Source: a bacterium | GTDB lineage: Bacteria > Krumholzibacteriota > Krumholzibacteria > LZORAL124-64-63 | Assembly: GCA_003646045.1 (NCBI GenBank) | Contig: QNDV01000042.1 | Span: 1 to 11,460 of the forward strand | Reading direction: 5' to 3' | DNA: 11,460 bases | Program-made: the position numbers and the translations under genes | Shown here: positions 1-7,337 of the stretch, piece by piece | Position numbering within the stretch: the first letter of the stretch is position 1 | Layout: each line of letters starts with the position of its first letter | Notes under the pieces: generated by a model | The model's input: only the letters and a program-made list of their open reading frames with translations | Database searches by the model: none | What the model was told of the DNA's origin: nothing

Positions 1-1074
1 CACGGCAGCCTCTATTTCAACGCGGCCCGCAGCAACGGCTATTCCTTCTGGGAATCGGTGCCGTTCACGTTTGGCGGTTCTTTCCTGTGGGAGTACTTCA
101 ACGAGGTCCACCATCCCTCCATGAACGACTGGATCTCCACCAGCGTGGGCGGTTCGGCCATGGGTGAGATGCTGCACCGGCTGGCTACGTCGGTCCGAAA
201 CAACGAGGGCTCCGGTTCCGGTCGGACCTGGCGTGAGGTCGCGGGTTTCGCCATCGATCCGGTGGGCGGCCTGAACCGCGTCATCGACGGGGACTGGAGC
301 CGCCGGCACGCCAACCCCGAGGATCGCCATCCCCGCAACTACCGCGCCCGTCTGGACGCCGGCATGCGCAACGTGAGTGACGACCGCCTCTTCGACGCGG
401 ACACGACCAAGGCCTTCATGGAGTTCGAATTCGACTACGGCGATCCCTTCTTCGGCGACCTGGGCAAGCCGTACAGCCACTTCGATATGCTGCTGCAGCT
501 CAACTTCAACGATGCCAGTTTGATCGGCCGCTTCGAGAGCGATGGTCTTCTCGCCGGAACCTTCGTGAAGGAAACCGAGGCGGCCAGCCATATCATCAGC
601 GCCCACCTGCACCACGACTACATCAACACCTTCCAGATCGAGTTCGGCGCCCAGGCCGTATCGGCTGGTCTGCTGTCGCGCTTCGAGACGGTCCACGGCA
701 TGGAGATGCGCACCGAAGTGAATCTCGGGCCCATACTGCTGGGCTCGGTGACCTCCGATTATCCCAGCGTATCGGGACGCTCGTACGACTACGGTCCGGG
801 AGCGCTGGTCCTCCTGTCTGCCTCCTTCGGTCGTGACGGCTGGGACTACCTGCACGCCAGCCACCAGCAGTTCTGGATCCACGCCATCAGCGGTAACGAA
901 GCCGACCATTTCGTATCCATGACCCGGCTCAAGCTGGCCACGCCGGTCTTTGACGGCGGCGGTATCGGTTTCGAGTACCTGCTGACCCTGGCCGACCGGA
1001 CCTACGTGGCTTATCCGGATGTGCACGTCCGCCTGCCCCAGATGCGTCTCTTTGCCGAATTCATCCTCAAGTAG
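1..1074 (+). CDS. DUF3943 family protein, 5'-truncated by window edge
   Basis: The reading frame is open from the first base, so the gene begins upstream and 357 codons are visible. A GTG at 58 lies inside the domain and is unlikely to be the true start. The visible N-terminal part has the family's hallmark residues: YFNAARSNGYSFWES (residues 5-19), then SFLWEYFNEVHHPSMND and GGSAMGEMLHR. This resembles the DUF3943 family as I know it. The rest alternates short polar/aromatic stretches of beta type and ends in RLFAEFILK, a C-terminus compatible with an outer-membrane beta-barrel. The family's biochemical function is unknown to me. An envelope location is inferred from the barrel-like pattern; a signal peptide would lie outside the window. 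It is followed after one base by the DUF4126 gene, so the two are probably cotranscribed. The link to the opposite-strand hydrogenase cluster is only positional. Confidence 0.82.
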   Translation, partial: HGSLYFNAARSNGYSFWESVPFTFGGSFLWEYFNEVHHPSMNDWISTSVGGSAMGEMLHRLATSVRNNEGSGSGRTWREVAGFAIDPVGGLNRVIDGDWSRRHANPEDRHPRNYRARLDAGMRNVSDDRLFDADTTKAFMEFEFDYGDPFFGDLGKPYSHFDMLLQLNFNDASLIGRFESDGLLAGTFVKETEAASHIISAHLHHDYINTFQIEFGAQAVSAGLLSRFETVHGMEMRTEVNLGPILLGSVTSDYPSVSGRSYDYGPGALVLLSASFGRDGWDYLHASHQQFWIHAISGNEADHFVSMTRLKLATPVFDGGGIGFEYLLTLADRTYVAYPDVHVRLPQMRLFAEFILK

Positions 1075-1075
1075 C

Positions 1076-1645
1076 ATGGATCTCGACGGCTTCGAACTGC
1101 TGTCAGCCGTGGCGGTGGGCCTGGGTCTGGCCGCGGCGGCGGGCTTCCGCATCTTCGTGCCCCTGCTGCTGGCCGGACTCGCGGCACGGGTGGGGCACCT
1201 TCCGCTGGCTGCGGGCTTCGGCTGGCTGGACGACACCATCGTCCTGGTGGTGCTGGCGGCGGCGGCCCTGATCGAGGTGGCCGCCTACTTCATCCCCTGG
1301 TTCGACAACCTGCTGGACGCAGCTGTAGCGCCGGCGGCGGTGACTGCGGGCGTACTGCTCATGGCCGCTACGCTGGTGGATTTTCCGCCCTGGCTGCGCT
1401 GGTCACTGGCGGTCATCGCTGGTGGCGGCACGGCCGGGTTGCTTCACGGGGCGTTGGCGGGATTGCGGTTGGGGTCCACCGTGAGCACGGGCGGTCTGGC
1501 CAACCCGGCGGTTGCTACCTTCGAAACCGGGGCCGCCACGGCGTTGACCATCGTCGCGGTGATGCTGCCGCTGCTGGCGGTGGCGCTGGTGGTGTTCATG
1601 GTTTCGCGGTCGGTGCGGATTCTGGTCAGGAGACGAAGAAGCTAG
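1076..1645 (+). CDS. DUF4126 family integral membrane protein
   Basis: The protein has 189 residues and starts at the ATG one base after the preceding stop codon (TAG C ATG). No clear Shine-Dalgarno precedes it, so translational coupling is likely. An upstream ATG at 1019 in the same frame lies inside the DUF3943 gene and would only add an unconvincing tail. About five hydrophobic segments are visible: near residues 8-40 (LSAVAVGLGLAAAAGFRIFVP), 53-77, 82-103, 108-132 and 152-180. The motif AAAGFRIFVPLL near the N-terminus, the later GSTVSTGGLANP stretch and the basic C-terminal end (RRRRS) match the DUF4126 family as I recall it. Function is not established; it is presumably an inner-membrane protein. 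It ends three bases before the convergent ACT gene. Confidence 0.78.
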   Translation: MDLDGFELLSAVAVGLGLAAAAGFRIFVPLLLAGLAARVGHLPLAAGFGWLDDTIVLVVLAAAALIEVAAYFIPWFDNLLDAAVAPAAVTAGVLLMAATLVDFPPWLRWSLAVIAGGGTAGLLHGALAGLRLGSTVSTGGLANPAVATFETGAATALTIVAVMLPLLAVALVVFMVSRSVRILVRRRRS

Positions 1646-1648
1646 CCG

Positions 1649-2152
1649 CTACTCCGGCCACTCGAACCTCAACCGCAAACACGCCACCGCCTCCTCACAC
1701 AACCGCGAATCCACCACGAACGAGATACTGTTCACCGACATGCTGATTCCGTGCGACTTGACCCCCCGCTCGCACAACGCCGCGAACACTCCCGCGGCCA
1801 GCCCGTGCTTCTCCTGGAAGTGGGGGCCATAGAGCGTCAACTTGGTCACCGGCTCGCGGATGAGCACCTCCACCGGCCTGCGCTCCTTCTCCACTGTTTC
1901 CAGCAACGGCCGGCTGGTCACCAGGTCCACCCTGTCCACGCAGAACGCCACGTTGCGCTGGCCGTCCGGACCGTTGCCCAGGCTGACGTAGGCCAGGGGG
2001 ATGCCGGCTTCGCCGAATCGCTCGAGGATGCCGCAGGCGCTGCCCGGTTCGCCGTCCAGACCCAGGAACTCGATCATGGCCAACTGGTCCCGGCGCAGCA
2101 GTCCACCACAGAGGATCCGTCCGTTGCCGTTGCCGTTGCCGCTACCGCTCAC
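1649..2152 (-). CDS. Stand-alone tandem ACT-domain protein, aspartokinase-type regulatory module
   Basis: The protein has 167 residues. The GTG start overlaps the last 11 bases of the kinase gene upstream. A later ATG (Met26, start at 2077) would delete the first beta-strand, so the GTG is preferred. After a Gly/Asn linker (residues 5-11), two ACT repeats are visible. The first (about 13-88) has QLAMIEFLGLDGEPGSACGI and NVAFCVDRVDL. The second (about 100-166) has VTKLTLYGPHFQEKHGLAAGVFAAL, then GISMSVNSISFVVDS. These resemble the ACT1 and ACT2 repeats of aspartate kinase, such as the ISFTVPRSDL-like strand and the final AVxxLxxxFE element. No kinase domain is present, so it is probably a ligand-sensing or regulatory protein; Lys or Thr binding would be by analogy only. 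It is the last gene of the - strand series and is likely cotranscribed with the sensor kinase. The partner and effector are unknown. Confidence 0.8.
   Translation of the reverse strand: MSGSGNGNGNGRILCGGLLRRDQLAMIEFLGLDGEPGSACGILERFGEAGIPLAYVSLGNGPDGQRNVAFCVDRVDLVTSRPLLETVEKERRPVEVLIREPVTKLTLYGPHFQEKHGLAAGVFAALCERGVKSHGISMSVNSISFVVDSRLCEEAVACLRLRFEWPE
2121..2141. repeat. Hexanucleotide tandem repeat, about 3.5 copies of CCGTTG
   Basis: Three perfect copies of CCGTTG plus a further CCG run from 2121 to 2141. On the coding (-) strand they read GGCAAC units and encode alternating Gly-Asn at the N-terminus of the ACT protein (residues 5-11). Copy-number change would alter linker length by two residues without shifting frame. 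Confidence 0.8.
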
Positions 2153-3506
2153 GGGTGTCCGCCTTTCCCGGTCGGGGCAGGACGACGCGGAAGGTCGCCC
2201 CCTCGCCCGGTCTGCTGGTGACCTGCACCTCGCCGCCCAACTCGGTCACGAATCGCCTGACGATGGGCAGGCCGAGGCCCGTGCCCAGGGTGGTCTGCTT
2301 CTGGGCCTCGGCTGTGCGGTAGAACTCCTCGAAGATCCGTTCGTGATCGCCCGGCTCGATGCCGATACCCTCGTCCGCCACCTCCACGGCCAGGGAATCG
2401 GGATGATCCTCCAGGGACACGCGTACCGTGCCGCCGTCGCGGTTGTAGCGCACGGCGTTACTCACCAGGTTGGTCACTATCTTGCCCAGCATGCCCCGGT
2501 CCGAGACGATGGTCACCGGCTCGTCCGGCAACAGCACCTCGAAGACCTGGGACCGTCGCGAAGCCGCCTCGCGATGGTGATCCACCACCTCGGCCAGCAG
2601 CGCCGACACATCCAGGCTGCGCCCGGTGTGGCCCCGATGCAGCCCCCCGCGGGTCAGATCAGCCAGGTCCTTGACGATCTCGGTGGCCTGCTCGAGACGG
2701 GACAGCGCCCGGTCCAGCATGTTCACCACCGCCGGCGGCAGTTCCCCGCCGCCCATCTCCACGGCCAGCTCCACCGCGCTCTGGGCCGTATTCACCGGAC
2801 TCTTCACCTCGTGGGTCACGAAGCGGAAGAACTCCATCTTGGCCTTGTCGGCGGCCAGCAACTGTTGATGCTGTTCCACCAGTTCATCCCGGATAAGGCG
2901 ATTGTGCTTCATGATCGAGGCGCCCATGTACGCACTCACCAGCAGCACCAGCCAGAACGACGACAAGGTTACCAGGATGTAGGGGAGTTCGTGGGTCATG
3001 GAGCTGGCGCCCAACAGGTGATGGTGGGGAATCACGCCGAGGTACTCGCCTGCCACCTCACCCGTGAACAGGATGATGGCCAGCCACGCCACCAGGTAGA
3101 TGTCCCGCCCCTTGAACAGCAGTGAACCGATGATGACGTGTACCATGTAGACGAACAGCAGCGGGTTCTCCGCGCCGCCGGTGAGATTCAGCAGCACCGT
3201 CAGCGCCACCAGATCGCCCACCATCTGCATCTTCACCAGGCGCAGTTCGGCCTCGATGGAGGCGGGGACCACCCGGTGATTGCGCCAGACATAGAGCCCG
3301 TTGAGCAGGCACAGCAGGCCGACCGTGACCAGAATGGGCACCAGAGGCAGGCGCTGGTCCACCACCGTGTCCACCGTCACCACCGACAGGGCCACCACCG
3401 CCACCGCACCCCAGCGCAGCTTGTTGAACCAGTCCAGACGCAGACGCAACGACACGGCCGACACGAACAGGGACGACGCGGGCGGGTTCAGGTCATTGGC
3501 TGGCAC
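2142..3506 (-). CDS. Six-TM sensor histidine kinase with RegB/PrrB-like membrane domain
   Basis: The protein has 454 residues with a GTG start preceded by a strong GGGAGG about five bases upstream. The N-terminal half contains about six hydrophobic segments (near 32-50, 54-74, 94-108, 115-131, 134-158, 174-197). Between segments 3 and 4 lies LTGGAENPL (residues 108-116), close to the GGxxNPF quinone-binding heptapeptide of RegB/PrrB, with the final Phe replaced by Leu. The kinase core follows: H-box FVTHEVKSPVN with His232, N-box KIVTNLVSNAVRYN (Asn346/Asn350), G1 DEGIGI (378-383), an F-box near EEFYRT and G2 GTGLGL (408-413). The redox-active cysteine of RegB is absent from the H-box region. 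It is expected to autophosphorylate His232 in response to a membrane redox signal and pass phosphate to the adjacent receiver. The stop overlaps the ACT gene start. Quinone sensing is inferred from the motif and from proximity to the hydrogenase. Confidence 0.9.
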   Translation of the reverse strand: MPANDLNPPASSLFVSAVSLRLRLDWFNKLRWGAVAVVALSVVTVDTVVDQRLPLVPILVTVGLLCLLNGLYVWRNHRVVPASIEAELRLVKMQMVGDLVALTVLLNLTGGAENPLLFVYMVHVIIGSLLFKGRDIYLVAWLAIILFTGEVAGEYLGVIPHHHLLGASSMTHELPYILVTLSSFWLVLLVSAYMGASIMKHNRLIRDELVEQHQQLLAADKAKMEFFRFVTHEVKSPVNTAQSAVELAVEMGGGELPPAVVNMLDRALSRLEQATEIVKDLADLTRGGLHRGHTGRSLDVSALLAEVVDHHREAASRRSQVFEVLLPDEPVTIVSDRGMLGKIVTNLVSNAVRYNRDGGTVRVSLEDHPDSLAVEVADEGIGIEPGDHERIFEEFYRTAEAQKQTTLGTGLGLPIVRRFVTELGGEVQVTSRPGEGATFRVVLPRPGKADTRER

Positions 3507-3560
3507 GTCGCCTCCCGTCGCGGTGCACGGCAGTACGGATCGGACAATTGCCGACGGGAC

Positions 3561-3956
3561 CTAGATGCTCGTCGGCAGGTGCTTGCGCACCATGTCGATC
3601 AGCTTGCGCGGGCTGACCGGTTTCTCGAGGAACTCGTCCACCGGCAGGAACTCCTGGTCCTTGTCCGGATCGAAGTCGAACCCCGTCTGGTCCGCCACGG
3701 CGGTCAACATCAGGATGGGGATCTCCTTGGTGGCCTCGTCGCTACGCAATTGGTACGCCACCTGGAAACCCTCGTCAACGCTGCCCATCATCACGTCCAG
3801 CAGCACCAGGTCCGGAGCGTCAGCACGGGCCCGGGCCAGCCCACGCTCGCCGTCCTGCGCGTCGATCACCTTGAAGCCCTCGTTCTCCAGCGTCATTCGG
3901 ATGATCTCGACCAGGTCGATATCGTCGTCGATGACCAGGATGGTCTTATCCGCCAT
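3561..3956 (-). CDS. Single-domain response regulator (CheY-like receiver)
   Basis: The protein is 131 residues, a receiver domain alone. Visible landmarks are the acidic cluster VIDDDID (Asp10-12), the phospho-acceptor Asp54 in LVLLDVMM, Thr85 in LMLTA and Lys112 in EKPVSP. The Thr-to-Lys spacing is a few residues longer than in CheY because of an acidic/aromatic loop (DFDPDKDQEFLPVDEF). A perfect GGAGGT (3965-3970) sits eight bases before the ATG and lies inside the 3' end of the protease gene, which it overlaps by 11 bases. The kinase gene starts 54 bases downstream, so the two are the obvious cognate pair. There is no DNA-binding output domain; the signal must go to another protein by protein-protein contact or onward phosphotransfer. 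Confidence 0.93.
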   Translation of the reverse strand: MADKTILVIDDDIDLVEIIRMTLENEGFKVIDAQDGERGLARARADAPDLVLLDVMMGSVDEGFQVAYQLRSDEATKEIPILMLTAVADQTGFDFDPDKDQEFLPVDEFLEKPVSPRKLIDMVRKHLPTSI

Positions 3957-4407
3957 CGGGATCTACCTCCGCTTGAATGATGGATACCACCCGGGGCACG
4001 GCCGCCGCCACGACGTCCGACAGCCCCGTATCGATTACTATGCGCGCCGGCTCCACACCGACGATTAGCACCTTCTCGGGCATGCGCCCGATCTGTCTCG
4101 CCATGGCAAAGGCCTCGGGCAGCCCGAAACCGTGCACCGACAGGTTGTCCTGGCGTATGCGCAGCTTCACCTCGTCCGGACGGAACGCTACCACATCGCC
4201 GGGCTCCAGACCCATCTGGGCCGCGTCCACGATGATGTGCGCCCTGCCCGGTTCGAGGTGATCGAGCAGGGCCAGGGCGTCGGTGTGGATATCGATCAGT
4301 TCGATACCGGGGAGGGAATCACTCTCCCTGATCGCATCCAGCACGGCTGCCCCCACCCCGTCGTCACCGTAGAACGAATTGCCGACGGCGATGACCTTCA
4401 CATCCAT
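3946..4407 (-). CDS. [NiFe]-hydrogenase maturation endopeptidase (HycI/HoxW/HybD family)
   Basis: The protein has 153 residues, the normal size for the family. It removes the short C-terminal tail of the hydrogenase large subunit after nickel has been inserted. The N-terminal signature VGNSFYGDDGVG (residues 8-19) is clear. The nickel-probing residues known from HybD (Glu16, Asp62, His93) correspond to Asp16, Asp61 (IIVDAAQ) and His92 (LSVHGFGLPE). Asp in place of Glu16 is also found in HycI. The C-terminal part has the usual VLIVGVEP strand. The start lies one base after the large-subunit stop (only a weak SD is visible), so translation is probably coupled to its substrate's gene. The 3' end overlaps the receiver gene. 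Confidence 0.93.
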   Translation of the reverse strand: MDVKVIAVGNSFYGDDGVGAAVLDAIRESDSLPGIELIDIHTDALALLDHLEPGRAHIIVDAAQMGLEPGDVVAFRPDEVKLRIRQDNLSVHGFGLPEAFAMARQIGRMPEKVLIVGVEPARIVIDTGLSDVVAAAVPRVVSIIQAEVDPDGG

Positions 4408-4408
4408 C

Positions 4409-5713
4409 CTACTCGATGAAGTCCACGTCCAGCAGGTGCACCGAACAGCTGATGCACGGGTCGTAGGCCCGCACCAGCATCTCCAGCTTGAGAGTGATGT
4501 CCGCCTTGGACTCGTTGATCACCTCGGGCACCAGTTTCTTCATGTCGTCGTCGATGTTCGCCAGGTTCTGCCCGGTGGGGATGACGCAGTTCGCCTTGGC
4601 AATGCGTCCCTTCCGGTCGTAGGTGTACTCGTGGTACAGGATACCACGGGGTACCTCGGTGGCACCGATACCGGTCCCGAACTTCGTCGGCTCCTGGTTG
4701 GGCGCCTCGTCCTTCAGTCCGTTCTCCAGCAGCGTATCGATGATGGCCACCGCGTCCAGGGCGCAGTGCCCGGCCTCCACCACCTGGGCGATGGTGTTCA
4801 TGTAGGGGTTGTGGCAATTGGGCTTGAGGCCCAGCCGCTCGGCCGCCTGCAGGGACACGTCGCACAGCTTGTCGTGGTTGTTGTTCCAGCGGGCCAGGGC
4901 GCCCACCATGTAGCTTGAGCGGTTCACCTTGCAGTGCTTGCTCGTGCTGTGGCTCACCACGTGCTCGTTGGTCATGGCCATGTAATCGCTGTCGGGTACC
5001 CGGCCGGTGTCGGTTGAGCAGATATCGCCGTCGTAGAGGGCATAGTCGTCGTCGCCGCGCAGGGAGATGAATTCCGTCTCACGGGTGAAGTCGGGAATCA
5101 TGCCCGCCAGTGCCTCCATGGTGTCGACGGTAGCCAGGAAGTCCGGCACCATGTCGTCCAGCAGACGCTGCTTCAGGCCCAGCAGTTCCTTTTCGGTGGG
5201 AATGCGCGTAAAGCCTCCCGGTACCGGCGTGATGGGGTGTACGGCCCGGCCGCTCACCACGTCACCGATGTCGTTGGCCAGGCGCTTCATTCGCAGGGCC
5301 CGCACCACCACCTCGGGGTGTGAACCCACCAGCGGGAACACCGAACCCACCCCCAGGAAGTCCGGGGCCGCCAGGAAGTAGGCATGCAGGATGTTGGACT
5401 GCAGAGCGGCACCGTGGATCAGCAGCTTGCGCAGCAGCACCGTCTGCTCGCTGACCTCCAGGCCCAGGGCCTGCTCGGTGGCTTTCAGCGAGGTGATCTG
5501 GTGTCCCAGGGAACATATGCCGCAGATGCGCGAGGTGATGATGGCCGCTTCGTGGAAGCTGCGCCCCTTGAGCATGGCCTCGAAGTAGCGGGGCGCCTCG
5601 ACGATCTCGAGCTGGGCCTTTTCGAGCACCCCGTCGCGCATGTTCACGACGATGTCGCCGTGACCCTCGACGCGGGTCAGATGCTCGACCTTGATCTCCA
5701 GGTTGGTGCTCAT
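4409..5713 (-). CDS. hyhL: Group 3b-type [NiFe]-hydrogenase large (alpha) subunit
   Basis: This is the catalytic subunit that carries the NiFe(CN)2CO centre and converts H2 to protons and electrons. It has 434 residues, typical of cytoplasmic group 3 enzymes. The N-terminal L0/L1 region shows LTRVEGHG (12-19) and RICGIC (62-67, Ni ligands Cys64 and Cys67). The C-terminal L2 motif DPCISCSVH (418-426) supplies Cys420 and Cys423. Maturation cleavage is expected after His426 and would remove only eight residues (LLDVDFIE). The DPCISCSVH form and the neighbouring beta and gamma subunits favour group 3b (bifunctional NAD(P)H-linked, sulfhydrogenase) over a HoxFUYH group 3d enzyme. The start codon overlaps the small-subunit stop by four bases (ATGA), with a purine-rich GAGGGG about eight bases upstream. 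A group 3 relative other than 3b is possible but less likely. Confidence 0.95.
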   Translation of the reverse strand: MSTNLEIKVEHLTRVEGHGDIVVNMRDGVLEKAQLEIVEAPRYFEAMLKGRSFHEAAIITSRICGICSLGHQITSLKATEQALGLEVSEQTVLLRKLLIHGAALQSNILHAYFLAAPDFLGVGSVFPLVGSHPEVVVRALRMKRLANDIGDVVSGRAVHPITPVPGGFTRIPTEKELLGLKQRLLDDMVPDFLATVDTMEALAGMIPDFTRETEFISLRGDDDYALYDGDICSTDTGRVPDSDYMAMTNEHVVSHSTSKHCKVNRSSYMVGALARWNNNHDKLCDVSLQAAERLGLKPNCHNPYMNTIAQVVEAGHCALDAVAIIDTLLENGLKDEAPNQEPTKFGTGIGATEVPRGILYHEYTYDRKGRIAKANCVIPTGQNLANIDDDMKKLVPEVINESKADITLKLEMLVRAYDPCISCSVHLLDVDFIE

Positions 5714-6459
5714 CCCTTGACCCCCTCGAGCTGGTTTGCGTTGTAGAGTTCCAGACGTTTCCAGGCTTCGTCCACCGACAACCCGTGGGCCGTGAGGATC
5801 TCCTCCATGCCCTTCAGGTTGGGCTCACTGACCAGGCCGCGACAGCCCGTGCAGTACTGGCCCACCGAAGTGCAGTGGGCCTCGCAACCGGCGCGGGTCA
5901 CCGGGCCGAGGCAGATCATGCCCTTCTCGTACACGCACTCGTTCTCCTTGAGCTTGCACTCCACGCACACCGAGTAGTCGGGCTCCACCGGGGTCTTGCC
6001 CATGACCAGGGAGGTGAAGACCTTCAGGAACTCGATCTGGGTCATGGGGCAACCGCGCACGTTGTAGTCCACCTTCACCACGGCGGACAGGGGCAGTGCG
6101 GGCAGGGTCGGGAAGAGATACTTGTCCTCGCCGTAGACTTCCTCGCGCACTTCCTCGATGGGCCGCGTGTTCTTGACGGCGTTGACGCCACCCGTCACCG
6201 CGCACGAACCCAGGGCCACGAGCACCTTGGCCCGGCGGCGAACGTCGTGGATGCGTTTGATGCAGTCCGGCGTCGAGAGGGATCCCTCGACGAAAGCGAT
6301 GTCGTACTCGCCCGGCCGGTCGTCCATGGCCTCGCGCCACTCGACGATGTCGACGTGGGCCAGGATATCGAGCAGTTGGTCCTCGAAGTTCAGCTGGTTG
6401 AGCTCGCAGCCCTCGCAGCCGGTGAAATCGAAGATGGCAACGCGTGGTTTGTTCGCCAT
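5710..6459 (-). CDS. hyhS: Group 3b-type [NiFe]-hydrogenase small (delta) subunit
   Basis: The protein has 249 residues and is the iron-sulfur electron-relay partner of the large subunit. The frame is open for over 300 bases further upstream, but that part lies inside the gamma-subunit gene. The ATG at 6459 is chosen because GGAGG (6467-6471) sits seven bases before it and it overlaps the gamma stop (TGATG). Proximal-cluster ligands are Cys15 and Cys18 (GCEGCE), Cys86 (LGSCAVTGG) and Cys137 (RGCPM). Two further cysteine quartets, Cys165/168/175/183 and Cys192/196/203/206, indicate two more [4Fe-4S] clusters. No Tat signal peptide and no membrane anchor are present, so the enzyme is cytoplasmic. 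The gene order beta-gamma-delta-alpha is the standard sulfhydrogenase order (hydBGDA/hyhBGSL). Confidence 0.94.
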   Translation of the reverse strand: MANKPRVAIFDFTGCEGCELNQLNFEDQLLDILAHVDIVEWREAMDDRPGEYDIAFVEGSLSTPDCIKRIHDVRRRAKVLVALGSCAVTGGVNAVKNTRPIEEVREEVYGEDKYLFPTLPALPLSAVVKVDYNVRGCPMTQIEFLKVFTSLVMGKTPVEPDYSVCVECKLKENECVYEKGMICLGPVTRAGCEAHCTSVGQYCTGCRGLVSEPNLKGMEEILTAHGLSVDEAWKRLELYNANQLEGVKG

Positions 6460-7310
6460 CACAACGCCTCCTGGAGACTCTTGATGTCGGGATAGTGGTA
6501 CACCGGCCCGTCCTGGCAGACGTACGAGTTGTTGATCTGGCAGTGTCCGCACTTGCCCACGCCGCATTTCATGCGCCGCTCGAGGGACATCCAGATGGAG
6601 TCCTCGGGCAGACCGCGGCTTCGCAGGGCCATCAGCACGAAGCGGTACATGATGGGCGGACCGCATACGCAGCAGGCCGTGTTGTCCAGATCCAGGTCCA
6701 GGCCCGGGATCAGGGTGGTAATGACACCGGTGTTGCCCTGCCACTCGGCCGATCCGCTGTCCACCGTGACGTGGTACTCGATCCGCGGGTCCTTCTCCCA
6801 CTGGGCCAGTTCGTCGGTGAAGAGGAGTTCCTCGTCACTGCGACTGCCGTAGCAGATGATCAGGCGCCCGAAGTCGCTGTGGTTGTCTATGACGTAGTTG
6901 ATCATCGAACGCATGGGCACCAGTCCGATGCCGCCGGCCACGATCAACACGTCCTTGCCCTTGAACCGCTCGAGGTCGATGCCGGTGCCGAAGGGTCCGC
7001 GGATGCCGACCTTCGTCCCCGGCTTACAGCCCTCCAGCACCTCGGTCAGCATGCCGACCTTGCGGATCCCCATCTCGAACACGCCGCGCCTGGTGGGCGA
7101 CGAACTGATGGAGAAGGGCGCCTCGCCCACGCCGAAGATGGACAGCTCGACGAACTGCCCGGGTCCGTGACCCAGCTCGGCGCCATCGGGCAGCTCCACC
7201 GTGTAGAGTGTTTCCAGCGCGGTCATGCGCCGGACTTCCTTGATTTCCGCCATCACCGGAAGGTAGAGATCCTTCAGCTCGGCGGGTGTTTGAAGCTCAT
7301 GCAGTTTCAT
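6459..7310 (-). CDS. hyhG: Hydrogenase/sulfhydrogenase gamma subunit: FAD, NAD(P) and [2Fe-2S] oxidoreductase
   Basis: The protein has 283 residues of the ferredoxin-NADP+ reductase superfamily. It would exchange electrons between NAD(P)(H) and the iron-sulfur chain of the hydrogenase. The FAD-binding barrel (about 15-115) contains GPGQFVELS and APFSISSSP (64-72). The nucleotide-binding half contains VAGGIGLVPMRS (125-135) and CGPPIMY (216-222). A C-terminal CGVGKCGHC...VC motif gives Cys249, Cys254, Cys257 and Cys265 for a [2Fe-2S] cluster, as in dihydroorotate dehydrogenase PyrK-like and sulfhydrogenase gamma proteins. GGGAGAG (7315-7321) lies about six bases before the ATG. The stop codon shares one base with the small-subunit start. 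NADP versus NAD preference cannot be read from the sequence by eye. Confidence 0.92.
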   Translation of the reverse strand: MKLHELQTPAELKDLYLPVMAEIKEVRRMTALETLYTVELPDGAELGHGPGQFVELSIFGVGEAPFSISSSPTRRGVFEMGIRKVGMLTEVLEGCKPGTKVGIRGPFGTGIDLERFKGKDVLIVAGGIGLVPMRSMINYVIDNHSDFGRLIICYGSRSDEELLFTDELAQWEKDPRIEYHVTVDSGSAEWQGNTGVITTLIPGLDLDLDNTACCVCGPPIMYRFVLMALRSRGLPEDSIWMSLERRMKCGVGKCGHCQINNSYVCQDGPVYHYPDIKSLQEAL

Positions 7311-7337
7311 GCTTCTCTCCCATGCTGGAATCCCTGC

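Noticed and set aside
1640..1660. Bidirectional terminator between the convergent DUF4126 and ACT genes
   Set aside because: Only three bases separate the stop codons, and no stem with flanking T/A runs is visible.
2001..3125. A 374-codon open frame on the + strand
   Set aside because: It is antisense to the sensor kinase and ACT genes; the His/Gln-rich composition is typical of a shadow frame.
5785..6495. A 236-codon + strand frame opposite the small subunit
   Set aside because: It mirrors the small-subunit coding frame and has no domain signature of its own.
6460..6801. N-terminal extension of the small subunit to 363 residues
   Set aside because: The extra region lies within the gamma-subunit gene in another frame, and a strong RBS precedes the internal ATG at 6459.
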